From Burkholderia sp. Leaf177 (lineage in GTDB: Bacteria; Pseudomonadota; Gammaproteobacteria; Burkholderiales; Burkholderiaceae), in NCBI RefSeq assembly GCF_001424345.1, contig NZ_LMPF01000021.1, forward strand, positions 594,635 to 658,634: a stretch of DNA of 64,000 nucleotides, written 5' to 3'. Position 1 is the stretch's first letter, and each line of letters opens with the position of its first letter. A program made the position numbers and the translations under genes. Shown one piece after another: positions 35,537 through 45,109 of this stretch. A model generated the notes under the pieces. That model ran no database searches and was not told where the DNA came from. It saw nothing but the letters and a program-made list of their open reading frames with translations.

Positions 35537-36811
35537 TCATTTCGTTGCTTCATACCCATCGGTCAGCGTGTTCAAAAACGCGACCACATCCTTGATTTCA
35601 GTTTCGTTCATCGCGGGTTGATCGCCCGGCTTGCGGTCGAACGGCGCTTCCGTATTGACGTTCGACCAGTAGCGCTTCGGCAGGTCGTCGAACTTCTGAA
35701 CCTTGCCGTGGACTGCCGGATAGAACTTCTCCGGGTTGGTGTCGCGTTGAACGTAGAAGCGCACGACTTCATCGAGCGAGTGATAAATGCCGTTGTGAAA
35801 GAACGCCTTGCGCGTCGCGACGTTTCTCAGCGACGGCGTCCTGAAGATGCCGCAATATTCCGACTCGCCCTTCAGATCCTTGCGCTCGGGGCCGCATGCG
35901 CCGAGATCGAAAAACTTCGGATCCTTGTTGACAGGCAACGCGCGATTACGCGGCACGCCAACGGCAATCAATCCGAAGTCGCTGAACTGCGGCGGCGATC
36001 CATCCTTCGCGCGCTGGCTGATATGGCATGCGGCGCAGTTGCCCTTCTTTTCATCGTTGAAAAGCTCCAGGCCGCGCAGTTCCGCTTCGTTCAGTTTCGC
36101 CTTGCCCGCAAGGAACGCATCGAACTTGCTCGTGTACGGATAGAACTTTTGCGGCGTCTGCTCGAAGGCTTCGAGCGAACGCAGGATGGCGTCGAACGCC
36201 AGGCCCTCGTGATCGAACACGCCTGCGCCGAACGCCTCGCGGAACTCGCCTGCGTACGGCGCGGCCTTGACCGCCGCCACGACTTGCGCCGGCGTGCTGC
36301 CCATTTCAAACGATGACGTCAGCGGTATGCGCGCCTGATCCGCGCCGTGATCCACGCGGCCGTCCCACGTCAGGCCGCCGGTCGGGCCGGCATCGACGCT
36401 TTCGTCGCCTTCGTCGTCCGAGTCGTGGAAATGCTGCGTGAATTGGGGCACCGACTGAAGATATCTCAGCGATGGAACCGCGCGAAATCCCGGCCTGTGC
36501 ATGTCGCTTCCGCCCAGTTGCACGGACAAGCCGTTCGGCGGACCGAACGCATGACTCGGGCTATGACAGGACGCGCACGCAAGCTTTCCCGACCCCGAAA
36601 GCGACGGGTCCATGAACATTTTTTCGCCCACCGATGTCATCAGCTTGACCTGCGCAAAAACCTGCGCGCGAGATTTCGCTTCGCTTGCACTGTAAGACCC
36701 GGCTTGCGGCACGGCAGACGCCGCGTGCGAATCGCAACCGCTCAGTACAAACGCTGAGACGCACAACGCGGCAAGAGACAGCGACAACGAAACGATGGAT
36801 GACATGTGCAT
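35537..36811 (-). CDS. di-haem cytochrome c peroxidase/MauG-family lipoprotein
   Basis: The 424-residue precursor begins with a hydrophobic segment ending in the lipobox VLSGC (Cys25), so it is probably an outer- or inner-membrane lipoprotein. Two c-type haem motifs are visible: CASCH near residue 80 (LACASCHSPSHAFG) and CAACH near residue 260 (NCAACHISQRAKDG). FRTPSLRNVATRKAFFHNGIYHSLDEVVRFY is the conserved CcP/MauG region carrying a ligand and active-site histidine. Family members reduce peroxide or act on protein cofactors. It is divergent from the phosphoesterase gene over a 207-bp spacer. No electron donor gene is adjacent. Confidence 0.87.
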   Translation of the reverse strand: MHMSSIVSLSLSLAALCVSAFVLSGCDSHAASAVPQAGSYSASEAKSRAQVFAQVKLMTSVGEKMFMDPSLSGSGKLACASCHSPSHAFGPPNGLSVQLGGSDMHRPGFRAVPSLRYLQSVPQFTQHFHDSDDEGDESVDAGPTGGLTWDGRVDHGADQARIPLTSSFEMGSTPAQVVAAVKAAPYAGEFREAFGAGVFDHEGLAFDAILRSLEAFEQTPQKFYPYTSKFDAFLAGKAKLNEAELRGLELFNDEKKGNCAACHISQRAKDGSPPQFSDFGLIAVGVPRNRALPVNKDPKFFDLGACGPERKDLKGESEYCGIFRTPSLRNVATRKAFFHNGIYHSLDEVVRFYVQRDTNPEKFYPAVHGKVQKFDDLPKRYWSNVNTEAPFDRKPGDQPAMNETEIKDVVAFLNTLTDGYEATK

Positions 36812-37018
36812 AAGGCTTCAGGAAGAAGGCGAAGCGTATGACGTTCATGTGTCACTCGCGTGACATGACAAACGCCCTTCGTTATTTCCGTCGAAACCTG
36901 ACACAGTCTTACTTAATGAAAGCGATATTAAATGTTCCTGTCAAATCCAGTTGGGACACTGCGGCACCGGCACAAACTTACAAACGCCCGCCGGTTCCCC
37001 AACGACAGAGACCTATCG

Positions 37019-38575
37019 ATGAACAAGAAACTCGTCCGCGCCGTGCCGCTCACGGCGTCGATCGCATTCGGCCTATACGCATGCGGCGGCAATGACGACA
37101 AGAAAGCCGACCTGACATCGGTGCAAAACATTGTCGTGATCTACGCGGAAAACCGCAGCTTCGACAACCTCTATGGCAACTTCCCGGGCGCGAATGGCTT
37201 GCAAGGCGTCACCGCCGCGAGCGCGCAGCAGCTCGACCGCGACGGCAGCGTGCTGCCGGTATTGCCGCCCATCTGGAATGGCCTGACCGCCACCGGCGTC
37301 ACGCCCGCGGTCACGCAAGCCATGACGGCGAACTTGCCGAACGCGCCGTTTGCCATCGATGACCCCGCGGGTTTCAACACGCCTTTGTCGCTGACCACGC
37401 GTGACCTGTATCACCGTTTCTATGAAAACCAGATGCAGATCAATGGCGGCAAGAACGACAAGTTCGCCGCGTGGGCCGATTCGGGCGGTTTTGTCATGGG
37501 TCACTACAACACCAACGCCGACAAGCTGCCGCTCTACAAGATCGCCCAGCAATACACGCTCGCCGATAACTTCTTCATGGGCGCATTCGGCGGCTCGTTC
37601 CTGAACCACCAGTGGCTCATCTGCGCGTGCACGCCGATCTATCCGAACGCGGACAAGAGCGTGGCGGCGGGATCGATTTCATCGGTGAACGCAGATGGTG
37701 TGTCGCTGAAAGTGACGGCGGCTTCGCCGGTATCGGCTGTCACAGGCATTCCGAAGTTCGTGAATTCGGGCAACCTGACGCCTGACTTCTTCGCCATCAA
37801 CACAATGCAGCCGCCCTATCAGCCGAGCGGCAACACGCCGCCGACGGGCGGGAATTCGGCGCTCGCCGATCCTGCGGTTGCGACCACGCTGCCGCCGCAA
37901 ACGCAGACGCATATCGGCGATCTGTTGAATACGGCGAATGTATCGTGGGCGTGGTACGGCGGTTCGTGGGGCGCGGCGCTGGCCGATCGGACCAAGATCA
38001 GCGGCTCCACGAACTCGGTGCCGAACTTCCAGACGCATCATCAGCCGTTCAACTACTTTGCCGATCTGGCGCCGGGCACCGCGAATCGCACGCAGCATCT
38101 GCTCGATGGCGGCACGGACGGTTCGGAGTTCATCAAGGCGATCGATGCCGGCACGCTGCCGTCCGTTGCGTTCTACAAGCCGCAGGGCAACTTGAACGAG
38201 CACGCGGGTTACACGGACGTGGCGTCCGGCGATGCGCACATCGCGAACGTGATCCAGCATCTGCAGGCGAGCCCGCAGTGGAAGAACATGATCGTGGTCG
38301 TGACATACGATGAAAACGGCGGTTTCTGGGATCACGTGGCGCCGCCGAAGGGCGATCGCTGGGGTCCGGGCACGCGCATTCCGGCGCTCGTGATTTCGCC
38401 GTTCGCGAAGAAGGGTTTTGTCGATCACACGCAATACGATACGACATCGATCCTGCGCCTGATCACCGCACGTTATTCGTTGCCGAAGTTGCCGGGCCTG
38501 ACGGCGCGCGACGCGGCAATGGTGGCCGCCGGCGGCAAACCGATGGGTGACCTGACGGCGGCATTGGACTTCTGA
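37019..38575 (+). CDS. AcpA/phospholipase C-family phosphoesterase lipoprotein
   Basis: The 518-residue protein starts at ATG 37019; a frame extension to 36932 lacks a signal. The N-terminal signal LVRAVPLTASIAFGLYACGG has a lipobox-like LYAC. The phosphoesterase domain opens with NIVVIYAENRSFDNLYGNFPGANGL, where the family's metal/nucleophile residues lie (E-N-R-S-F-D), and ends with VVVTYDENGGFWDHVAPP and the metal-binding DHTQYDTTSILRLI. This is the PF04185 family that includes acid phosphatase AcpA and non-haemolytic phospholipases C. It likely releases phosphate from phosphoesters at the cell surface. A strong terminator follows. Confidence 0.87.
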   Translation: MNKKLVRAVPLTASIAFGLYACGGNDDKKADLTSVQNIVVIYAENRSFDNLYGNFPGANGLQGVTAASAQQLDRDGSVLPVLPPIWNGLTATGVTPAVTQAMTANLPNAPFAIDDPAGFNTPLSLTTRDLYHRFYENQMQINGGKNDKFAAWADSGGFVMGHYNTNADKLPLYKIAQQYTLADNFFMGAFGGSFLNHQWLICACTPIYPNADKSVAAGSISSVNADGVSLKVTAASPVSAVTGIPKFVNSGNLTPDFFAINTMQPPYQPSGNTPPTGGNSALADPAVATTLPPQTQTHIGDLLNTANVSWAWYGGSWGAALADRTKISGSTNSVPNFQTHHQPFNYFADLAPGTANRTQHLLDGGTDGSEFIKAIDAGTLPSVAFYKPQGNLNEHAGYTDVASGDAHIANVIQHLQASPQWKNMIVVVTYDENGGFWDHVAPPKGDRWGPGTRIPALVISPFAKKGFVDHTQYDTTSILRLITARYSLPKLPGLTARDAAMVAAGGKPMGDLTAALDF

Positions 38576-38595
38576 TAGCACCAAGCCCGATGAAT

Positions 38596-38636
38596 AAAAG
38601 CGCGATGTGGCTCGCAAGCCCATCGCGCTTTTTCTT
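38596..38636 (+). terminator. intrinsic terminator of the phosphoesterase gene
   Basis: Twelve-base arms AAAAGCGCGATG (38596-38607) and CATCGCGCTTTT (38621-38632) enclose a 13-base loop, and the descending arm runs into TTTTTCTTTG. It lies 20 bp after the stop codon. Confidence 0.88.
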
Positions 38637-38664
38637 TGATTTGTCGCCGCCGTTTGCGAGGCCC

Positions 38665-38714
38665 AAAAAAAATCCGCAGTTGGCGACCCGGAAATCCGGA
38701 CCTGCCACTGCGGA
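38665..38714 (-). terminator. intrinsic terminator of rpoD
   Basis: Read on the minus strand, a stem with arms TCCGCAGT/ACTGCGGA (38707-38714 pairing with 38673-38680) plus an inner GGC/GCC extension is followed by a run of eight T (38665-38672). It lies 21 bp beyond the rpoD stop and matches a Rho-independent terminator. Confidence 0.85.
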
Positions 38715-38735
38715 CATTTACATCTGAAACTACAC

Positions 38736-40721
38736 TTAGTGCGCGAGGAACGACCTCAACTTTTCCGACCGGCTCGGGTGCACGAGCTTGCGCATCGCCT
38801 TGCTTTCAATCTGGCGAATCCGCTCACGCGTGACGTCGAACTGCTTGCCGACTTCTTCCAGCGTATGGTCGGAAACCGTGTCGATACCAAAGCGCATTCT
38901 CAGCACCTTCGCCTCACGCGGCGACAGTGAATCGAGCGCATCCTTGATCGCAAGACGCATATCGGCGTGCATGGCGGCGTCGGCCGGGGATTCGGTCGCC
39001 GAATCCTCAACCATATCGCCCAGCGTGGTGTCGCCGTCTTCGCCCAAAGGCGTTTCGAGCGAAACCGGCTGACGCGCGATTTTCAGAATGCTGCGAACCT
39101 TCTCTTCCGACAAGTCCAGGCGAACCGCCAGCACCGACGGATGCGCTTCCTGCCCGGTCTGCTGCAGGATTTCACGCGACACACGGTTCAGCTTGTTGAT
39201 GGTTTCGATCATGTGCACCGGCACACGAATGGTCCGGCCCTGATCGGCGAGCGAACGCGTCACGGCCTGGCGAACCCACCACGTGGCGTAAGTCGAGAAC
39301 TTCCAGCCGCGCCGATATTCGAACTTGTCCACGGCCTTCATCAAGCCGATGTTGCCTTCCTGGATCAGATCCAGGAAATGCATGCCGCGATTCACGTACT
39401 TCTTCGCAATCGAGATCACCAGACGCAAGTTCGCTTCCGTCATCTCGCGCTTGGCCTGACGCATCTTGTGCTCGGCGGAAGTCATCTGCTTGTTCAGCGC
39501 CTTCAGCTGCGAAAGCGGCAGCATCAGTTGCGCTTCGATTTCGATCAGCTTTTGCTGTTCGGCCTGAATGGCAGGCAGCGCGCGCTCGAGCGCCTTGCCA
39601 TACGAATTCGATGCCGAAGCGTGACGCATGGTCCACTCGAGATCGGTCTCGTGACCCGGGAACACTTCGACGAACTTCTCGCGCGGCATGCCAGCCAGAT
39701 CCACGGCGATCTTCAGGATACGACGCTCGATAGCGCGAACCTGCTCGACCTGCTCATGCACTTCGGCGCACAACCGGTCGATGGTACGCGCGGTGAAACG
39801 CACGGTAGCCAGTTCGTTCTGGATGTGTTCCTGCACGGTCGGCCAGTCGCCCGTGCGCGCGTCGTCGGCGCTGTAGGCCGCGTGGAATGCGTCGAACTGA
39901 TCGCGCACGTTCACGAACAGCGGCAGGCAATCGCGCAGCAAGTGCTTCAGGCGCGTTGCATTTGCGCGCGTAGCTTGTTCGTCTTCGGTTTCGCCTTCTT
40001 CGTCGTCGCTTTCAGACGCGAGCTCGGCTTCATCGATTTCCGCGTCGGATTCGTCCACGGCAGCTTCGTCGAGCGTGCTCACGTCCTTGAAGCCATCGAC
40101 GAGTTCGTCGATACGCAATTCGCCCGCCACGACCTTGTCCACCGTCGTGAGAAGCGTGACGACAGTCGACGGGCATGCGAACGCCGCCTTGATCATCTCG
40201 CCAAGGCCGTCTTCAATGCGCTTCGCAATCTCGATTTCGCCGGCACGGGTCAGCAACTCCGTGCTGCCCATTTCACGCATATACATGCGCACCGGGTCGG
40301 TCGTGCGGCCGAATTCCGAATCCACGGTCGCGAGCGTGACTTCCGCTTCTTCGTCCGATTGTTCGTCCGACACGGCGGTCGGCGTGGAATCGTTCAGCAG
40401 CAGCGTCTCTGAGTCCGGCGCTTCTTCATAGACGGCCACGCCCATGTCGCGGAACGTGCTGACGATGGTTTCGATAGCCGACGTCTGGGCAAAGTTACCG
40501 GGCAGGTGGTCGTTGATCTCCGCGTGCGTGAGGTAGCCTTGCTGTTTTCCCAGCTGGATCAACGCGCGCATCTGTTTCTGACGCTCGTCGGCCTGCTCGG
40601 GCGAGACAGTGCCTTCGTCCATGGGACGGGACATTTTGTCTGCAGACCCACGGCGGGCTTTCGATTTTTTGGCAGGAACGCCGTTTCCGGCGGTAGATTC
40701 GGTTGGATCAAAACTTGTCAT
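38736..40721 (-). CDS. rpoD: RNA polymerase sigma-70 factor
   Basis: The protein has 661 residues from ATG 40721, which follows GAGGA by five bases; a frame extension to 40766 is rejected. It carries region 1.1 ([24 protein letters not shown]), region 1.2 ([31 protein letters not shown]), an acidic non-conserved insert rich in Asp/Glu, region 2 ([59 protein letters not shown], shown here by family pattern), region 3 and region 4.2 ([24 protein letters not shown]). All promoter-recognition parts are present. No dnaG lies beside it, unlike the usual housekeeping rpoD, and the last helix departs from the common sequence, so it may be a second sigma-70 paralogue. Its own terminator and long upstream region make it monocistronic. 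Confidence 0.92.
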   Translation of the reverse strand: MTSFDPTESTAGNGVPAKKSKARRGSADKMSRPMDEGTVSPEQADERQKQMRALIQLGKQQGYLTHAEINDHLPGNFAQTSAIETIVSTFRDMGVAVYEEAPDSETLLLNDSTPTAVSDEQSDEEAEVTLATVDSEFGRTTDPVRMYMREMGSTELLTRAGEIEIAKRIEDGLGEMIKAAFACPSTVVTLLTTVDKVVAGELRIDELVDGFKDVSTLDEAAVDESDAEIDEAELASESDDEEGETEDEQATRANATRLKHLLRDCLPLFVNVRDQFDAFHAAYSADDARTGDWPTVQEHIQNELATVRFTARTIDRLCAEVHEQVEQVRAIERRILKIAVDLAGMPREKFVEVFPGHETDLEWTMRHASASNSYGKALERALPAIQAEQQKLIEIEAQLMLPLSQLKALNKQMTSAEHKMRQAKREMTEANLRLVISIAKKYVNRGMHFLDLIQEGNIGLMKAVDKFEYRRGWKFSTYATWWVRQAVTRSLADQGRTIRVPVHMIETINKLNRVSREILQQTGQEAHPSVLAVRLDLSEEKVRSILKIARQPVSLETPLGEDGDTTLGDMVEDSATESPADAAMHADMRLAIKDALDSLSPREAKVLRMRFGIDTVSDHTLEEVGKQFDVTRERIRQIESKAMRKLVHPSRSEKLRSFLAH

Positions 40722-41164
40722 ACATTTCCTCGATAGCCTTGCTCTGAGAAAAGCAAACCGGTGCACAGGCGGTCAGACACGCGCAATACCGTGAAGACCG
40801 ACAGGATCGTCACCTCGGGTTGAACTCATCAAATGCGTTGATTCGAGCAAGCTGAATCAGTTGGAGGCGGGGAGCGCTAACAAGCGCAGGATTCGCGCGG
40901 GTCGTACAGTCTATAGCAACTTGATTGCTGCAGGTGCGTTAAGCGCCAATTAACGGGCATTTCCGGCATATTCACGTAGAGAAACAACAACATTTAATCG
41001 GGTACGAGTTCATTTGTGGGCGAATCGGGCCGAATCAAGGCCGTAGCGGCCCTAGCAGGTTTGAATTCATTTGGTCGCACCCCGTTTTTTTTGCTTGCTC
41101 ACCGTAGAAAGAGTGAAACCACCGTCCTTAGAGTCGGACCACCCGAAAAATTCCTTTTCATCGT

Positions 41165-41183
41165 CTGCGGCATCCTGCCGCAG
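41165..41183. other. perfect 8-bp hairpin
   Basis: CTGCGGCA (41165-41172) and TGCCGCAG (41176-41183) enclose TCC. There is no T run on the plus strand and no gene ends nearby, so a terminator is unlikely; it may be an operator or an RNA structure in a leader. Confidence 0.4.
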
Positions 41184-41226
41184 CGCATCGACGCCCTTAC
41201 GAAAGTATCCACAGAAACGCCTAATG

Positions 41227-41262
41227 TAATCGCATTGCGATTAAAGGCATTTCAATGCGATT
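41227..41262. promoter_or_regulatory. operator-like 17-bp palindrome plus half site before the glcD-like gene
   Basis: TAATCGCATTGCGATTA (41227-41243) is a perfect palindrome with eight-base arms around one T. Its right half TGCGATT recurs at 41256-41262, exactly 20 bp (two helical turns) downstream. The set lies about 80-115 bp before the glcD-like start, the usual place for a repressor or activator of that operon. An IclR or GntR-type protein would fit the symmetry; the regulator is not proven. Confidence 0.55.
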
Positions 41263-41343
41263 TTTTTCTTCATATCCTGCTTCTCAGATGTCGCGCTTTA
41301 GCTGATTCGAGCGACAGCGGGCGCCTATCTTGAGGACTGGAAT

Positions 41344-42771
41344 ATGAACGACGTCACCACGTTGATCGCAGCGCTGAAAAGCGAGATCGGAGCCAGTGCA
41401 GTCTTGACAGGCGAAGCCGATCTCGCGCCCTTCACAGAAGACTGGCGCGGCCGATACAAAGGCCCGGCCGTGGCCGTTGTGCAGCCGTCGAACACGGCGC
41501 AGGTCGCGGCGATCGTCCGGCTTTGCGCCACGCATGGCGTGCCGGTGCTTCCGCAAGGCGGCAATACCAGTCTCTGCGCCGGCGCAATCCCGCGCAGCGA
41601 AGGCGCGGCGCCGGTCATCGTCAATCTGGCGCGCATGCGGCGCATCCGTCACATCGACGCCGCCAACGGTTCCATGGAAGTCGAAGCCGGCTGCGTTCTC
41701 AAGACGGTGCAGGACGCGGCGGCGGCAGAAAACCGGCTTTATGCAGTAAGCCTCGGCGCGGAAGGCTCGTGCCAGATTGGTGGAAATCTATCGACAAACG
41801 CCGGCGGCACGGCCGTCGTGCGCTACGGCAACACGCGCGACAACGTGCTCGGCCTGGAGGTCGTTCTCGCCGATGGCACCATCTGGAACGGCCTGCGCGC
41901 GCTGCGCAAGGACAACACCGGACTCGATCTGAAGCACTTGTTCATCGGCACGGAGGGCACGCTCGGGATCATCACGGCGGCCACGCTGAAACTGCATCCG
42001 CTGCCCACGCAACACGCGCTCGCGTGGTTCGCGCCGACCGATCCGGCCGCCGCGTTGCAAATCCTCGGCATGTTCCAGGCCGCGTGCGGATCGCGCCTCT
42101 CCGCGTTCGAGATGATCAACCGCCGTCAACTGGAACTGGTTATCGAACATGTGCCTGCGCGGCGTAATCCTTTAAGCGAACTGCATGAATGGCATGTGCT
42201 GGTTGAACTCGCCGATACAAACGGCGGCGAAGAAATGGCCGCCCTGCTTCAGCAAACACTCGAACACGCTGCCGAACAAGGCCTGATCCACGATGCAATC
42301 CTCGCGAGCAACGAAACGCAACGCGCGACGCTCTGGGAGATTCGTCACAGCGTCTCGGAGGCGAACAAAAAAGGCGGCGTGGGTCTCACGACGGATTGCG
42401 CGGTGCCGGTATCGGCGGTTCCTGCGTTTATAGAAAGGGCGACGCTTGCGGTGCATGCCATCGTACCTGCGCTGGACGTTTTGGTAGTCGCGCATCTCGG
42501 CGATGGCAACGCGCATTTCATCCCCTTCTTCACCTTCGATGCCTGGCGCGAACTGCCCGATCCGGCCGCGATTGCCAACGCCATGCGCCGCTGCGTGAAC
42601 GACGTTGCGCACGAACTGCACGGCACGTTCAGCGCGGAGCATGGCGTGGGGCAAACCGGACTGCCGGAGATGGCGCACTACAAGTCACAGGCAGAACTCA
42701 GTTTGATGCGCGCCGTGAAAACCGCGCTCGATCCGCACGATCTTTTCAACCCGGGACGTTTGATTCCTTGA
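41344..42771 (+). CDS. FAD-linked D-2-hydroxyacid oxidase (GlcD/Dld type)
   Basis: The 475-residue flavoprotein of the vanillyl-alcohol oxidase/PCMH fold has the FAD-binding segment PAVAVVQPSNTAQVAAIVRLCATHGVPVLPQGGNTSL (about 40-78) and GSCQIGGNLSTNAGGTAVVRYGNTRDNVLGLEVVLADG, and the C-terminal cap with HLGDGNAHF and SAEHGVGQTG, whose histidines belong to the active site. These enzymes oxidise D-lactate, D-2-hydroxyglutarate, glycolate or similar acids to keto acids. It heads a plus-strand unit with a Pot-type transporter and a DapA-family lyase, so it probably acts on the imported compound or its breakdown product. GAGG lies eight bases before the ATG. Confidence 0.88.
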   Translation: MNDVTTLIAALKSEIGASAVLTGEADLAPFTEDWRGRYKGPAVAVVQPSNTAQVAAIVRLCATHGVPVLPQGGNTSLCAGAIPRSEGAAPVIVNLARMRRIRHIDAANGSMEVEAGCVLKTVQDAAAAENRLYAVSLGAEGSCQIGGNLSTNAGGTAVVRYGNTRDNVLGLEVVLADGTIWNGLRALRKDNTGLDLKHLFIGTEGTLGIITAATLKLHPLPTQHALAWFAPTDPAAALQILGMFQAACGSRLSAFEMINRRQLELVIEHVPARRNPLSELHEWHVLVELADTNGGEEMAALLQQTLEHAAEQGLIHDAILASNETQRATLWEIRHSVSEANKKGGVGLTTDCAVPVSAVPAFIERATLAVHAIVPALDVLVVAHLGDGNAHFIPFFTFDAWRELPDPAAIANAMRRCVNDVAHELHGTFSAEHGVGQTGLPEMAHYKSQAELSLMRAVKTALDPHDLFNPGRLIP

Positions 42772-42861
42772 ACGCCCCACGCTGATCCGGGCCGCCAAAA
42801 AAGAAGCCCGGACGTTCGCACCCCTAGCGTTTCTGTTTTCATCCACACCCTTGGAGCCGAC

Positions 42862-43968
42862 ATGAAAAAGCAGCCCGCACGCGATGAGATTCAAGCGATT
42901 CAAAATCCCGGCCGCCGCACGGTCATCAAGACTGCCGCAGCCAGCGCAGCCGCGGTCGCGTTCCCGTTCGTCTGGACGCCGTCGCGCGCGGCGAGCAAGC
43001 GCATCGTGATTCGCGACGATGGCGGCATCTATACGAAAGCGTACGGCGCCGTTTTCTACAAGCCGTTCACGGAAAAGACCGGCATTGAAGTGGTCGGCGT
43101 TCAGGCCAACGCCGAACCGACCGCGCAGATCAAGAGCATGGTCGAGACCGGCAGCTACACCTGGGACATGGCGAAGATCAGCCAGCCGGCAATCCTTCTG
43201 CTCACTGGCGGCGGCAAGGAATATCTGGAGAAGCACGGTCTCGAAGCCGACCCGATGATCTCGAAGATTCCTGCCCAATACATGTCGCCGTATGGCGTCG
43301 GCACGAACGTTTATACGACCGTGCTTGCGTATCGGACGGATGCGTTCAAGGGTCGCAAGGCGCCGTCGTCGTGGGCCGATATGTGGAACGTGAAGGACTT
43401 TCCGGGCCGTCGCGGATTGCGCAAATATCCGTTCGATACGTTCGAAGAAGCGCTGATGGGCGACGGCGTGCCGGCATCGCAGGTTTATCCGGTGAACTTC
43501 GATAAAGGCATCGCGAGTCTCGACAAGATTTCGAAGCACGTGGACGTGTGGTGGACGACGGGTTCGCAAGTTGAACAGATGCTCGGTTCGGGCGAAGTCG
43601 ACATGATCAGCACGTGGGTCTCGCGCGCGCAATCAGCGATTGCGAACGGTGCGCCGGTTGCGATCGTGTGGAACCAGAATATCTGGGGCTGCGACAACTG
43701 GTCGATTCTCAAGGGCACGCCGAACGCCGCCGCGTGCCGCGAGTTCATCAAGTTTGCATCCGATCCGAAACGTCAGGCCGCGCTCGTCGAGTATTTCCCC
43801 GCCGGCGTGACGCAACCTGAAGCGTTCAACTTCATCAAGCCGGAGATCGCTAAAAATTGCCCGACGTTCCCGGAGAACATCAAGAACGGCCTGCATATCG
43901 ATGCGAAGTTCTGGCAGGAAAAGCAAAGCGTCGCGCTCGAAAAATTCAATAGCTGGATCCTGACGTAA
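42862..43968 (+). CDS. ABC transporter binding protein with Tat signal (PotD/PotF type)
   Basis: The 368-residue protein starts behind GGAG. Its N-terminal PGRRTVIKTAAASAAAVAFPFVWTPSRA has a twin-arginine motif and a typical Tat signal with cleavage near residue 43. The mature part KRIVIRDDGGIYTKAYGAVFYKPFTEKTGIEVVGVQ matches extracellular binding proteins of the polyamine-like group. Export by Tat suggests folding before transport. It supplies the fused permease and ATPase encoded next. Confidence 0.9.
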   Translation: MKKQPARDEIQAIQNPGRRTVIKTAAASAAAVAFPFVWTPSRAASKRIVIRDDGGIYTKAYGAVFYKPFTEKTGIEVVGVQANAEPTAQIKSMVETGSYTWDMAKISQPAILLLTGGGKEYLEKHGLEADPMISKIPAQYMSPYGVGTNVYTTVLAYRTDAFKGRKAPSSWADMWNVKDFPGRRGLRKYPFDTFEEALMGDGVPASQVYPVNFDKGIASLDKISKHVDVWWTTGSQVEQMLGSGEVDMISTWVSRAQSAIANGAPVAIVWNQNIWGCDNWSILKGTPNAAACREFIKFASDPKRQAALVEYFPAGVTQPEAFNFIKPEIAKNCPTFPENIKNGLHIDAKFWQEKQSVALEKFNSWILT

Positions 43969-44011
43969 GTCATTCAAGTCACCGCGTTTTACTGCAAGGG
44001 ATGCCATCAAC

Positions 44012-45109
44012 ATGTCTGCCTCGAATCTTCAAATCACGGGACTGTGCAAGCGCTATGGTGACTTCGTCGCGCTCGCTCCCATCGATCTCGACGTCGCCCA
44101 GGGCGAATTCCTGACCCTGCTCGGACCGAGCGGTTCGGGCAAGACTACGTTGCTGAGTCTTATCGCCGGATTGTCGCAACCGGACGACGGGCAAGTGCGC
44201 ATCAATGGCGTCGATGTGACGTATGGCGCGCCGTATGAGCGGGACATCGGCATGGTGTTTCAGAACTACGCGCTGTTCCCGCACATGACGGTCGCGGAGA
44301 ACGTGGCGTTCCCGCTGCAGATGCGCAAGACCGATGCGAAAGCCACGCGCGAGAAGGTCATGCAGGCGCTGGAGATGGTGCATTTGCCGCATGTCGCCGG
44401 GCGTTATCCGCGGGAATTATCGGGCGGCCAGCAGCAACGGATCGCGCTCGCGCGCTGCATGGTGTACAGGCCATCGATCATCCTGATGGACGAACCGCTC
44501 GGTGCGCTCGACAAGAAATTGCGCGATCAGATGCAACTGGAGATCAAGCGGATTCATCGTGATCTGGGAACCACGATTGTGTACGTCACGCACGATCAGG
44601 AAGAGGCGATGACCATGTCCGATCGCATCTGCCTGATGAACGCGGGTTCCATCGCGCAGCTTGGTTCGCCGGCCGATTTGTATTTCCGGCCGAAGAGCGT
44701 CTTCGTTGCGGATTTCCTGGGTGAATCGAATCTGCTCGATGCGGTCGTCACCGGGCGCACCGGCGATCAGGTGCAGATCAGCGTGCAGGGCGGCGCGAAC
44801 GTGAACGCCATGGCGTACGACACCGTGATCCGCGACGGCAAGCCCGTGAAACTGATGCTTCGTCCGCAGAACCTGCAGATCCACGATGGACCGCCGGCCG
44901 GGTTCATCAACGGCGGCACGTTGTCGGCGAAGCTCACCGACATCATGGTCACCGGCAGCATGACGAAGTTTTATTTGCAGTCGCATGTCACCGACGCACC
45001 GCCGCTCATCGCGGCATTTCCCACCAACCGGCTTGGCAGCCAGTACGAAATCGGGCAAACGCTCGGGCTTTCGTGGCTGACTGCGGACGCTGTTGCAATC
45101 GCGGGGTAA
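44012..45109 (+). CDS. ABC transporter ATP-binding protein (PotA type)
   Basis: The 365-residue ATPase has Walker A GPSGSGKTT (residues 37-45), signature LSGGQQQRIALARCM, Walker B IILMDEPLGALD and VTHDQEEAMTMSDR. The C-terminal TOBE-type region includes VKLMLRPQNLQIHDG. The stop codon directly abuts the ATGATG of the permease gene, so the two are coupled. It differs clearly from the ATPase at 29924-31003 and is not a recent duplicate. Confidence 0.93.
   Translation: MSASNLQITGLCKRYGDFVALAPIDLDVAQGEFLTLLGPSGSGKTTLLSLIAGLSQPDDGQVRINGVDVTYGAPYERDIGMVFQNYALFPHMTVAENVAFPLQMRKTDAKATREKVMQALEMVHLPHVAGRYPRELSGGQQQRIALARCMVYRPSIILMDEPLGALDKKLRDQMQLEIKRIHRDLGTTIVYVTHDQEEAMTMSDRICLMNAGSIAQLGSPADLYFRPKSVFVADFLGESNLLDAVVTGRTGDQVQISVQGGANVNAMAYDTVIRDGKPVKLMLRPQNLQIHDGPPAGFINGGTLSAKLTDIMVTGSMTKFYLQSHVTDAPPLIAAFPTNRLGSQYEIGQTLGLSWLTADAVAIAG

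Larger units (their letters stand above)
40722..41343. other. 622-bp intergenic region between rpoD and the glcD-like gene
   Basis: It holds the promoters of the divergent rpoD and glcD-like genes. A 105-codon plus-strand frame at 41016-41333 lacks a ribosome site and recognisable domain, so I do not call it. Visible elements are a perfect hairpin CTGCGGCA-TCC-TGCCGCAG at 41165-41183 and the 17-bp palindrome with an extra half site at 41227-41262. The right third is AT-rich. Confidence 0.5.

Noticed and set aside
38967-40412. Long open frame (481 codons) antisense to rpoD
   Set aside because: Its Arg/His-rich translation and exact antisense placement mark it as a codon-bias shadow; rpoD is unambiguous.
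41016-41333. 105-codon frame before the glcD-like gene
   Set aside because: It runs through the hairpin and operator-like palindrome, lacks a ribosome site and is not protein-like.
42790-42820. CCGGGC/GCCCGG hairpin between the glcD-like gene and the binding protein gene as a terminator
   Set aside because: Only six-base arms with a long A-rich loop and no T run; the operon probably reads through.
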